Below are positions 1 to 7,521 of a stretch of DNA of 64,000 bases, one piece after another. The stretch comes from Desulfovibrio desulfuricans. Its GTDB lineage: Bacteria; Desulfobacterota; Desulfovibrionia; Desulfovibrionales; Desulfovibrionaceae. The notes under the pieces were generated by a model. The model was not told the origin of the DNA. It ran no database searches and saw only the letters and a list, made by a program, of their open reading frames with translations. Within the stretch, counting starts at the first letter, position 1, and each line of letters opens with the position of its first letter. The stretch is taken from NCBI RefSeq assembly GCF_004801255.1, contig NZ_CP036295.1:929001-993000 (forward strand). Reading direction: 5' to 3'. The translations under genes and the position numbers were made by a program.

Positions 1-239
1 TCAAAGGGCAGGTCGGCCAGCCGGTTGAAGGCCATGGCAAACGAGCGTGCCGCGATCATGCCGATGGTCAGAAAAACAAGGCTGCGGGCAGAGGGAAGCC
101 CCCGCGCGGCCAAAAAAGCGCCAGCCCAGGCGTAGGGCAGGGCAAAAACAGAGTGCTCGATCTTGATCATCCGGCAGATGTCGCCAAACTGGCCAAAAGG
201 CGTGGAAAGCCTCATGCCGGAGAGCGAAAAAAAACGCAT
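1..239 (-). CDS. UbiA-family prenyltransferase, N-terminal part (cut by window edge)
   Basis: The first 79 codons of a membrane protein continue past the left edge. The start is the ATG at 239, preceded by AAGGAG at good spacing and 9 nt after the stop of the upstream mog-like gene; a second in-frame ATG lies 8 codons in. Residues near 25-35 read IKIEHSVFALPYAWAG, followed by a hydrophobic stretch and AFNRLADLPFD. That is the N-terminal pattern of UbiA-type polyprenyltransferases, which attach a prenyl chain to an aromatic ring at the inner membrane. In sulfate reducers such a gene would most likely serve menaquinone synthesis (MqnP/UbiA-like). The catalytic second Asp-rich motif lies outside the window, so the substrate is inferred from family only. 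Confidence 0.75.
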   Translation of the reverse strand, partial: MRFFSLSGMRLSTPFGQFGDICRMIKIEHSVFALPYAWAGAFLAARGLPSARSLVFLTIGMIAARSFAMAFNRLADLPF

Positions 240-248
240 GTGTTCTCC

Positions 249-1082
249 TTAACCGCCGCAGTCGGCGGGGTCGCCCTGCAGTTTGGCAAGGGCGTGGGGC
301 AGGGCGGGCAGCACGGCGGCAAGGTTTTCCACAACGGCCTTGCGGCTGCCCGGCAGGTTGATGATGATGCTTTGCCCCAGCGTGCCTGCGGCCGCGCGCG
401 ATATGACCGCGTGCGGCGTTTTGGCAAGGCTGGCGACCAGCATGGCCTGTGTAAAGCCCGGCAGGGGCGTATCAAGCAGGGCGGCGGTGATTTGCGGCGT
501 TATGTCCCGCGGCGAAAGCCCCGTGCCGCCGGTGGTGCAGATGATGTCAAAACCCATGCTCAGGGCCAGGTCGGTGAGCAGGGCGCGCAGCTGGGCCGGT
601 TCGTCCGGCAGCAAAAAACCCTGGCTGTGGCACAGCGGCATGGCGGAGCCAATCATCTCGGCAATGGTCGGGCCGCTCAGGTCAAGCCTCTGGCCGCGTG
701 CGCCCTTGTCGGAAAGCGTCACCCAGGCAAGGCTGTGCCCGGTCTTGCGCGCAGTAACTTCAAGCGGCCCCTCTGGCAGGTCGGTGAGCGCGGTCAAAAA
801 CAGGCACTGGGCAGCATGGGCCGCCTGCCAGGGTTCTTCTCCATTGCCGCCGAGGGCCGACATTCCCGGAGGCAGGGGCATCCAGGCGCGCCCGGTAACC
901 TTGAGCAGGGCCGTGCCGCAGGCTCCGCAAAAACATGTGCCCACCCTCAGGTGCGGCACAGCCCACGGTTCGGGCGTCATGAGGCCGTGACTGCGGCAAA
1001 AATCTGTATCCGTGGCGGCGACTGGCAGCAGGGGCAGACATTGGCCCCGCTTGCAGGCGTGGACGTGCAGCAGGATATTCAT
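249..1082 (-). CDS. MogA/MoaB-type molybdopterin-binding protein with Cys-containing N-terminal extension
   Basis: The protein has 277 aa. Residues ~119-265 form a MoCF-biosynthesis (MogA/MoaB) domain: VTLSDKG at 121, TTGGTG at 183-188, PRDIT at 191-195 and LPGS at 243. These match the molybdopterin-binding core of MogA, which adenylylates molybdopterin before metal insertion in molybdenum or tungsten cofactor assembly. Residues 1-110 are an extra N-terminal part with several cysteines (C10, C15, C29, C50, C52, C55). I do not recognise it; it might be a small metal-binding or MOSC-like module. Stand-alone MogA/MoaB proteins are ~170-195 aa, so the extension is real added length. The UbiA-like gene follows 9 nt downstream and is probably co-transcribed. 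Confidence 0.8.
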   Translation of the reverse strand: MNILLHVHACKRGQCLPLLPVAATDTDFCRSHGLMTPEPWAVPHLRVGTCFCGACGTALLKVTGRAWMPLPPGMSALGGNGEEPWQAAHAAQCLFLTALTDLPEGPLEVTARKTGHSLAWVTLSDKGARGQRLDLSGPTIAEMIGSAMPLCHSQGFLLPDEPAQLRALLTDLALSMGFDIICTTGGTGLSPRDITPQITAALLDTPLPGFTQAMLVASLAKTPHAVISRAAAGTLGQSIIINLPGSRKAVVENLAAVLPALPHALAKLQGDPADCGG

Positions 1083-1306
1083 ACGTTGCTCCGAAGGGCT
1101 GACCGATGGGATGCTATCGGATTGGAGTGGGCAATAGATTATTGTAGCCGCAAGCGCAATGGGTTACAAGTCCGATACGCGCCCGGCTTGCGCGACCTGC
1201 GCGTTGTGAAGTTTTTTCTTTGCCTGCGCGCAGCCCTTGCTGCCCCGCGCGGGCGGCCCCCCCACGCTGCCGTGCAGCGTCATTTTCGTGTATCAAGGAG
1301 TATCCC

Positions 1307-1810
1307 ATGAGTACCCGCAGCCAGGATCAGACCCAGGACCTGAAGGTTCTCGGCACAGGCCGGCTTCAGTCCCCGGAAGGCGGCCCCAGCGTAGCCTTGC
1401 TGGAGGCCTTTCCCAACTGCTTTCCCCAGCGTCCCTATGTGATCAGCATCAGCTTTCCCGAATTTACGTCGTTGTGCCCGGTGACCGGCCAGCCCGACTG
1501 CGGCACCATCACCGTGGAATATATCCCCGACGAACTGTGCGTGGAATCCAAGAGCTTCAAGCTCTACATGTTCGCCTTCCGCAATCACCAGTCCTTTATG
1601 GAAACCATCACCAACAATGTGCTGGAAGACCTGCGCACCCTGCTTAATCCGTGCTGGTGCAGGGTCAAGGGGCTGTTTGCGCCGCGCGGCGGCACGCGCA
1701 TCCACGTGTTTGCCGAAACGTTCAAGGACGGCATGCCCGAAGAGCAGAACCGCCTTGTGCGCGAAGCCGTGGCCGCGTGGAAGTCAGAGCCTGATCCGCA
1801 CCGTCCGTAG
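1307..1810 (+). CDS. queF: NADPH-dependent 7-cyano-7-deazaguanine (preQ0) reductase
   Basis: The protein has 167 aa. The start is the ATG at 1307 behind AAGGAG; a longer reading from 1220 has no such site. QueF reduces the nitrile of preQ0 to the amine preQ1 in queuosine tRNA modification. The active-site Cys lies in TSLCPVTGQPD (about residue 55) and the family signature ESKSFKLYMFAFRNH follows (about residues 77-91). This is the short, single-domain YkvM type rather than the longer two-lobed E. coli type. It is transcribed alone; the next gene, murJ, starts 67 nt downstream. I looked for a preQ1 riboswitch in the leader and did not see one. Confidence 0.95.
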   Translation: MSTRSQDQTQDLKVLGTGRLQSPEGGPSVALLEAFPNCFPQRPYVISISFPEFTSLCPVTGQPDCGTITVEYIPDELCVESKSFKLYMFAFRNHQSFMETITNNVLEDLRTLLNPCWCRVKGLFAPRGGTRIHVFAETFKDGMPEEQNRLVREAVAAWKSEPDPHRP

Positions 1811-1877
1811 GCGCGTCTGGCGTCGCCCCCGGCGGTGATGGATGCCCTGAACTTTTGCAGGACTGCAACGAGGAACA

Positions 1878-3632
1878 ATGATCGCTTCTGACAGCGGCGG
1901 CACACAAGGGCAGCGTAGCGAGGCCCCGGATGACGCTTCCGGCGCAGCCGGAAACGGCTCTCGGCCTGCGGGCGGCTTTGCCCGCACGGCGGCCCTGCTG
2001 GGCGGTTTTGCCCTTGTTTCGCGGGTGCTCGGGCTGTTGCGCGACATGAGCATGGCCTGGCTTGTGGGCGGCGGCGCTGCCGCCGACGCGCTGGTGGCGG
2101 CCATGCGCCTGCCCCATGTGCTGCGCCGCATGCTGGGCGAGGGGTCGCTTTCCATGACCCTGACGGCCAGTCTGGTGCACCTGGAGCGTCATAGCCCAGC
2201 CCCTGGGCAGGCCTTTTCGCAGGCTGGCCGCAACCGGGGCATGCGTTTGCTGGCCCGTGCCCTGGCCATAAGGCTGGGGCTTGTGCTGGCGCTGCTTACC
2301 GCGCTGGGGCTGGTTGCGGCGCCGTGGCTTACAGACGTGCTGGCCCCCGGTTTTTACGGGCCGGAGCGGCACGAGGCCATACATCTGCTGCGCATCTGCC
2401 TGCCCTATACGCTGGCGGCGGGCATGGCGGCTCTGGGTATGGCCCTGCTGCACAGCCTTGGGGTGTTCTGGCTGCCTGCGGCATCTCCCGCTCTGTTCAA
2501 CATTGTTATTCTGCTGTTTGCGGCTGCGGCTGCGGTGGGTCTGCTGCCCGCCGCGCCCGCGCTGGCTGTGGGCATGCTGTGCGGCGGCCTTGCCCAGTGG
2601 TTTGCCCAGTGGCTGGCTGTGCGGCGGCTGTTGCCTGACCAGACAGACGGGCAGCCGGAGTGTCGAAATCAGCATGAAAATCAGGATCTGGCGACGCTGC
2701 GCGCGCGGGCGGCGTCCCTTGCCTGGGGCTGCCTGCGGCGTGTGCCCGCCGGGCTGCTTGGCGCCTCTGCCCCGCAGCTGGCCATGCTGGCCGCCATGTC
2801 GCTGGCATCAAGCCTGGGGCGGGGGCAGGTGGCGGCCCTCTATTATGCCGAGCGGCTTTTGGAGCTGCCCCTGGGCCTGGTGGGCGTGTGCCTGGGCATG
2901 GCCAGCCTGCCTACCTTGAGCCGGCTGGCAGCGGCAAGGGATTTTTCGCTGTTTTCTGTCCAGCTGGGCACGGCGTTGCGGCTGACCCTGCTGCTGAGCC
3001 TGCCCGCCACCGCCGGATTGTGGGCCGTGGGCCCGCGTCTGGTGGAAGGCCTGCTGCGTCACGGAGCCTTTGGCGACAGCGCCGCCTACGAAACGGGTCT
3101 GGCCCTGTGGGCGTACCTGCCGGGCCTGCCCGCCTTTGCGGTCAACCGTTCGCTGCTGGCGGCCTGCAATGCCCTGGGCGAGGCCCGGCGCACTGCGGCC
3201 AGCGCCGTTTGGGCCGTGGCAGCCACACTTGCGGTCGGGGCGGCACTGGTCCATAGTTTTTCGGGCAGCCTTGGGGTCATGGCCCCGGCTCTGGCTGTGA
3301 GTCTTGGTTTATGGCTGCAGTGCGGTTTTTTGCTATATGTGCTGCGCAGCGGCTTGAAAAGAAATTTTTTACACGCTTCTGCGGGCTGGGCCTGCCTGCC
3401 TGCTGCGGGCGCAGTAGCGCGGCAGCTGGCGGCTGCCGCAGTCACGGCTTTGAGCGCATGGCAACTGCTGGAGCTGCTGCGCGGGCGCGGCGTCTGGCTT
3501 GAGCTGGCTCTGGCCATCCTTGGCGGCGCGGCGGCCTGGCTGGCGTGCCTGCTGATTATGCGCGACGGCGATGCCCTTACGGCTGCCCGCGCAATGGTGT
3601 ACCGTCTGCGTGGCAGACCCCACAAACAGTAA
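1878..3632 (+). CDS. murJ: Lipid II flippase MurJ (MviN family)
   Basis: The protein has 584 aa. After a hydrophilic N-terminal ~33 residues it shows FARTAALLGGFALVSRVLGLLRDMSMAWLVG, then RMLGEGSLSMTLTASLV. This is the start of MurJ/MviN, a MOP-superfamily membrane protein of about 14 transmembrane segments that moves lipid II across the inner membrane for peptidoglycan synthesis. The Arg residues in the first helix region (SRVLGLLRD) correspond to the charged cavity residues needed in the family. The rest is continuous hydrophobic segments with short loops. The start ATG at 1878 has GAGGAACA in front. The hydrophilic N-terminal leader is longer than in typical MurJ and could be trimmed if a downstream start were used. 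Confidence 0.93.
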   Translation: MIASDSGGTQGQRSEAPDDASGAAGNGSRPAGGFARTAALLGGFALVSRVLGLLRDMSMAWLVGGGAAADALVAAMRLPHVLRRMLGEGSLSMTLTASLVHLERHSPAPGQAFSQAGRNRGMRLLARALAIRLGLVLALLTALGLVAAPWLTDVLAPGFYGPERHEAIHLLRICLPYTLAAGMAALGMALLHSLGVFWLPAASPALFNIVILLFAAAAAVGLLPAAPALAVGMLCGGLAQWFAQWLAVRRLLPDQTDGQPECRNQHENQDLATLRARAASLAWGCLRRVPAGLLGASAPQLAMLAAMSLASSLGRGQVAALYYAERLLELPLGLVGVCLGMASLPTLSRLAAARDFSLFSVQLGTALRLTLLLSLPATAGLWAVGPRLVEGLLRHGAFGDSAAYETGLALWAYLPGLPAFAVNRSLLAACNALGEARRTAASAVWAVAATLAVGAALVHSFSGSLGVMAPALAVSLGLWLQCGFLLYVLRSGLKRNFLHASAGWACLPAAGAVARQLAAAAVTALSAWQLLELLRGRGVWLELALAILGGAAAWLACLLIMRDGDALTAARAMVYRLRGRPHKQ

Positions 3633-3659
3633 GGAGCGCGGGAACGTGTTCTCGCGGCA

Positions 3660-4826
3660 ATGTATATGCCTCATATAAACCACGTTCTGCGCCGCAGGCT
3701 GGCCCTGATTGTATGGGCGGCCGCACTGCTGCTGTTTTTGCTCATGGGCTTGTGGAACGTCAACGAGGACAGGCAGGAGGCGGAAAACCGCCTCAGCAGC
3801 GAGGCCGGGCGCACGGCGGCCCAGCTGGCGGCCCTGCTGTCGTTGCCCGCGTGGGAGCTGGACGAGCTGGCAGCCCGCACCATTGTCATTGCCGCCATGG
3901 CGGACGAATCCATTTACGCCGTCAAGGTGCAGACAAACCGGGGGCTGCTGGAAGGGCAGAGGCGCAACTATCAGTGGGAACCCGTGCCCTGGGACGATGA
4001 AATTGCCGAAAACAGCGTGCAGGGCATGAATCCGCTCAAGATGGAAGGCCGCCCCGTGGGTTCGGTGGAGGTTTACCTTTCGCCTCGCCTCACGGACGAA
4101 GACCTTGCCCAGAAGGCCCGCCGGGAGGTGGCGCGGTTCTCCCTGTCCGCCGCGTTCTGCACGCTGGTGCTGCTGGCCCTGCTGTGGCACTGGGGCGACC
4201 TTGCCCGGTTGCGGCTTTTGCTGTTTGACCGCAGCCCGGGCCTTCTTGACGCGCCGGTTGCAGGGCGGGGAGATGCCCCGGCCAATACGCCGGGCGATGC
4301 CCCGGCCAATACGCCGGGCGATGCTTCGGCCAGTACCGCTGGCGGCGCGAGTTCTCCCACTGCTCCCGCAGTTGCCGACGGCAACGCCGCTGTGGCGGCA
4401 AGCCCGCAGGCCGTCCCCGCTGCGCACGTTGCCGCGCCCGCTCCCCAGAGCGACGGCATCACCGCCGGGGCCGTCATAAGCGCCGAGCTTGGGCATTCTT
4501 TTTTGCTGCGTCGGCCTGAAGCCTGGCGCATTACAGCAGGGCTGTTTGGCAGAACCTTTGCCCACGCGCCCAACCTGATGCTGCGGCTCTACGCGGCTGA
4601 AGACGCGGAAAACCTGTGCCGCCTGGGGCGGATTCTGGAAAAAGCCGCGCCCTGCGTAGGGGCGGAAAGGCTGACCTCTGCCGCGCACGCCGTACAGTGG
4701 GCCATTAATGGCGCGGATGCCGCATCTGTGGCGCGGACGGTGGAAGAGTGCGTGCTGGCGCTGCGCGAAGTGCTTGACGCGCTGGAAGTGCAGCCGCCTG
4801 CCAAGGAACGTAGGCCCTCAGTATAA
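3660..4826 (+). CDS. Membrane protein with periplasmic sensor-like domain and possible degenerate HPt C-terminus
   Basis: The protein has 388 aa and an unknown function. It has one N-terminal transmembrane helix (~residues 10-31), an extracytoplasmic region (~32-155, with WELDELAARTIVIAAMADESIYAVKV resembling two-component sensor input domains), and a second helix (~160-180). A Pro/Ala/Thr-rich linker follows, which includes two perfect copies of an 8-residue repeat encoded by 4272-4319. The C-terminal ~110 residues include LEKAAPCVGAERL, which looks like the four-helix HPt pattern AHxLKGAAxxIGAxxL but with Arg where the phospho-accepting His would be; this is a hand alignment. The start is ATG 3660, or ATG 3666, with a weak ribosome site. 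It lies between murJ and ftsY, so a role in envelope signalling is possible but unproven. Confidence 0.6.
   Translation: MYMPHINHVLRRRLALIVWAAALLLFLLMGLWNVNEDRQEAENRLSSEAGRTAAQLAALLSLPAWELDELAARTIVIAAMADESIYAVKVQTNRGLLEGQRRNYQWEPVPWDDEIAENSVQGMNPLKMEGRPVGSVEVYLSPRLTDEDLAQKARREVARFSLSAAFCTLVLLALLWHWGDLARLRLLLFDRSPGLLDAPVAGRGDAPANTPGDAPANTPGDASASTAGGASSPTAPAVADGNAAVAASPQAVPAAHVAAPAPQSDGITAGAVISAELGHSFLLRRPEAWRITAGLFGRTFAHAPNLMLRLYAAEDAENLCRLGRILEKAAPCVGAERLTSAAHAVQWAINGADAASVARTVEECVLALREVLDALEVQPPAKERRPSV
4272..4319 (+). repeat. 24-bp tandem repeat, two perfect copies, in the linker of the membrane protein
   Basis: Two identical 24-nt units sit at 4272-4295 and 4296-4319, and a diverged third unit begins at 4320 (GATGCTTCGGCC). 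They stay in frame and encode GDAPANTP repeats in the linker between the second membrane helix and the C-terminal domain. Unit number could vary between strains. Confidence 0.9.
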
Positions 4827-4851
4827 TTAGGGTGGAAGATAAGGAGAATAT

Positions 4852-6225
4852 ATGGGTTTTTTTTCAGCCATCAAAAAAATATTTGGCGGTGCCGAGGGTG
4901 CGGCCGCGCCTGAGACGCAGGCGGACATAAACGCGGTTGCCTCCGCGCCGGAAGGCGGACAGACGGCGCCAACCCCTGCGGACGCGTCTTCCGCATCCCA
5001 ACCCCTTGCCGCCAGCCCCGCCGACGAAGCTCTTACCCTGCGCCTGCGCGAGGCGGAACCCCGGCTCTCCGTATGGCTTGGCATTGTGCTTGAAGACGTG
5101 GACGAGGCGGGCGATCTGCTGTGGCAGCGTCTGTCCTTTTTGCTGCGCGCCCTTGATGCGCCAGAGGCTGAAGCGCAAAATTTCGTGCGTGATTTTCAGG
5201 GCTGGCTCGCCCGCATGGATTATCGGCAGGTGGAGGAATTCCGCTCTGAACTCCAGTACCGGCTGGCTCTTGCCCTCGACATGGAAGATGAGGAGGACGA
5301 GCGCAACCGCCTGTTTCTCAAAATCAGTCAGGGGCTTTCGCGTACGCGTGAGCAGTTTGCCAAGGGGCTGGACGCGCTGTTTGCCGGGCATGGCGAGCTC
5401 AACGACGCATTCTGGGAAGAACTGGAAGAACTCTTTATCATGGCCGACCTTGGCTACGAGCCCTCCATCGAGCTGGTGGAGCGCCTGAAAGAACGCGCCC
5501 GCAAGGAAAAAGTTACGCAATCCGTCAAGGTGCGCGAGCTGCTCATGGCCGAGGTGGAAGAGATTTTTCGCGCGCCGCGCCGCATCGCAGCCGTTAACCC
5601 GCCTGAGGTCGTGCTGATGATCGGCGTCAACGGCGTGGGCAAAACCACCACCATTGCCAAGCTGGCCCATCGCGACCGCATGCAGGGCAAAAAGGTCATG
5701 ATTGCCGCAGCCGATACCTTTCGCGCTGCCGCCATCGAGCAGCTGCAAGTCTGGGCCGAGCGCGTGGGGGCGCTGTTTCATGCGCGCACGGCCGGGTCGG
5801 ACCCCGCAGCGGTTGCCTACGAGGCCATGGACCGCGCGCTGCAGGAAGGCGTGGACGTGCTCTATGTAGATACGGCGGGCCGCCTGCAGACCAAGGTCAA
5901 CCTGATGGAAGAACTGAGCAAAATACGTCAGGTGCTGGGCAAAAAGCACGCTGGCGCACCACACCGCACCATACTGGTGATCGACGCTACCACCGGGCAG
6001 AACGCCCTTTCGCAGACCAAACTGTTCAAGGAGGCCGCAGGCATTGACGAGCTTATCATCACCAAGCTCGACGGCACGGCCAAGGGCGGCGTGGCCATTG
6101 CCGTAGCCATGCAGCACCACCTGCCCATCACCTACGTGGGGCTGGGTGAAAAAATGGAAGACCTGCGCCCCTTCAGCGGCGAGGACTACGCCCGAGCCCT
6201 GTTGGGCGCAAAGGCCGACGCCTAG
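4852..6225 (+). CDS. ftsY: Signal recognition particle receptor FtsY
   Basis: The protein has 457 aa and starts at ATG 4852 behind AAGGAG. FtsY docks SRP-ribosome complexes at the membrane translocon and hydrolyses GTP together with Ffh. The N-terminal ~150 residues form the acidic, low-complexity A region with a hydrophobic start (GFFSAIKKIFGG). The NG domain follows: GVNGVGKTTTIAKLA (P-loop, ~residue 258), DTFRAAAIEQL, DTAGR (~340) and TKLDGTAKGG (~404), ending in the usual GLGEKMEDLRPF. All GTPase motifs are intact. It lies 25 nt downstream of the unassigned membrane protein and probably shares a transcript with it. Confidence 0.97.
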   Translation: MGFFSAIKKIFGGAEGAAAPETQADINAVASAPEGGQTAPTPADASSASQPLAASPADEALTLRLREAEPRLSVWLGIVLEDVDEAGDLLWQRLSFLLRALDAPEAEAQNFVRDFQGWLARMDYRQVEEFRSELQYRLALALDMEDEEDERNRLFLKISQGLSRTREQFAKGLDALFAGHGELNDAFWEELEELFIMADLGYEPSIELVERLKERARKEKVTQSVKVRELLMAEVEEIFRAPRRIAAVNPPEVVLMIGVNGVGKTTTIAKLAHRDRMQGKKVMIAAADTFRAAAIEQLQVWAERVGALFHARTAGSDPAAVAYEAMDRALQEGVDVLYVDTAGRLQTKVNLMEELSKIRQVLGKKHAGAPHRTILVIDATTGQNALSQTKLFKEAAGIDELIITKLDGTAKGGVAIAVAMQHHLPITYVGLGEKMEDLRPFSGEDYARALLGAKADA

Positions 6226-6295
6226 GGCCAAGACCCTGGGCCGCTGCCCGTACAAAATTGCAAGCCCGGTCCAAGGGCCGGTAGCGGAGCATGCC

Positions 6296-7420
6296 ATGAG
6301 AAGAGCGTTTATCTGTCCGTCCAAGTATGTGCAGGGTGAAAACGAACTGTTCAATCTTGGATATTTTGTAAGGCAGTACGGAACGTCGGCCCTGCTGGTC
6401 GCTACAAAAACCAGCGTCAAGCGCGTGCGCGAGGCGCTGGACGCCACAGCTGCCAAGTTTGGCGTTACCTTTGTGGAGACGGATTTTCAGGGCGAGTGCT
6501 CGCGCAACGAAATCGCCCGCCTGAGCGAGCTGGCCCGCAAGCATTCCTGCCACTGCACCGTGGGGCTTGGCGGCGGCAAGGCGCTGGACACGGCGCGCTG
6601 CGTGGCCGCAGGGCACGGGCTTATTGTGGTTCCCACCACCGCCGCCACCGACGCGCCCACAAGCCACTCGGCGGTCATCTACAAGCCCAGCGGCGAGATG
6701 GAAGACTACGCCTATTTTCTCCGCAACCCCGACGTGGTGCTGATGGACGTTTCCATCATTGCCGCCTCGCCCCTGCGGTATCTGGTTTCGGGTATGGGCG
6801 ACGCACTTTCGACCTATTTTGAGGCGCGCGCCAGCCAGCGCTCGTGCGCTCCCGTCAACGCGGGGCTGCCCTGCGGCGCGCGCACCGGCGACTGCGCCCC
6901 CGCCAGAGGCACCATGGCCGCCCAGGCCCTCGCCGCCGCCTGCTACCGCACCCTGCTCGATGACGGCTACAAGGCCGTGCTGGCCTGTCAGGCCAAGCTG
7001 GCAACCCCGGCTCTGGAAAATGTCATTGAGGCCAATACCCTGCTCTCGGGCCTTGGCTTTGAGAGCGGCGGCCTTGCCGCAGCCCATGCCATCCACGACG
7101 GCCTCACCGCGCTGGAAGAGACCCACGCCTATCTGCACGGCGAAAAAGTGGCCTTTGGCACCCTGGCCCAGCTGGTGCTGGAAAACGCGCCCACGGAAGA
7201 AATTGACGAAGTGCTGGAATTCTGCACCTCCGTGGGCCTGCCTGTCTGCCTCAGGGACATCGGCGTTGTGGACATAAGCGCCGAAGACCTGCGCAATGTG
7301 GCCCGCAAGGCCTGCCTGCCGGAGGAATCCATCCACGGCATGCCCTTTCCCGTTACGGAAGAAAGCGTCGCCGCGGCCATTATGTCGGCGGACGCCCTGG
7401 GCAACGCCTACAGAAGTTAA
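6296..7420 (+). CDS. Glycerol dehydrogenase-like iron-containing alcohol dehydrogenase
   Basis: The protein has 374 aa and starts at ATG 6296 with GGAG upstream; the longer in-frame reading runs into ftsY and is rejected. It has the NAD-binding GGGKALDTAR motif (~residues 92-101), PTTAATDAPTS, and the metal-ligand positions of the GldA branch: Asp in GMGDALSTYFEAR, His in GLAAAHAIHDGL and His in YLHGEKVAFGTLAQL. Such enzymes oxidise glycerol to dihydroxyacetone or reduce related ketones using NAD and Zn or Fe. An insertion with several Cys residues (SCAPVNAGLPCGARTGDC) sits after the first ligand and is unusual for biochemically studied GldA. The gene ends before a bidirectional terminator. 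Confidence 0.88.
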   Translation: MRRAFICPSKYVQGENELFNLGYFVRQYGTSALLVATKTSVKRVREALDATAAKFGVTFVETDFQGECSRNEIARLSELARKHSCHCTVGLGGGKALDTARCVAAGHGLIVVPTTAATDAPTSHSAVIYKPSGEMEDYAYFLRNPDVVLMDVSIIAASPLRYLVSGMGDALSTYFEARASQRSCAPVNAGLPCGARTGDCAPARGTMAAQALAAACYRTLLDDGYKAVLACQAKLATPALENVIEANTLLSGLGFESGGLAAAHAIHDGLTALEETHAYLHGEKVAFGTLAQLVLENAPTEEIDEVLEFCTSVGLPVCLRDIGVVDISAEDLRNVARKACLPEESIHGMPFPVTEESVAAAIMSADALGNAYRS

Positions 7421-7466
7421 GCGCAGTAGCGGATCAAACCCGCAAGGCTCAACTGGCGACAAAAAA

Positions 7467-7492
7467 GGGGGATTCCTGCTCAGGAATCCCCC
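7467..7492. terminator. Bidirectional rho-independent terminator
   Basis: A 12-bp perfect inverted repeat (GGGGGATTCCTG / CAGGAATCCCCC) lies between the convergent dehydrogenase and clpB genes. A run of six A is on the left and a T-rich stretch (TTGTGTTT) on the right, so it can stop transcription from both sides. Confidence 0.85.
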
Positions 7493-7521
7493 TTGTGTTT
7501 GGCGTATTGTTGCTTGGCCGC

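Noticed and set aside
1083..1306. Possible preQ1 riboswitch upstream of queF
   Set aside because: No preQ1-I or preQ1-II core pattern seen in the leader.
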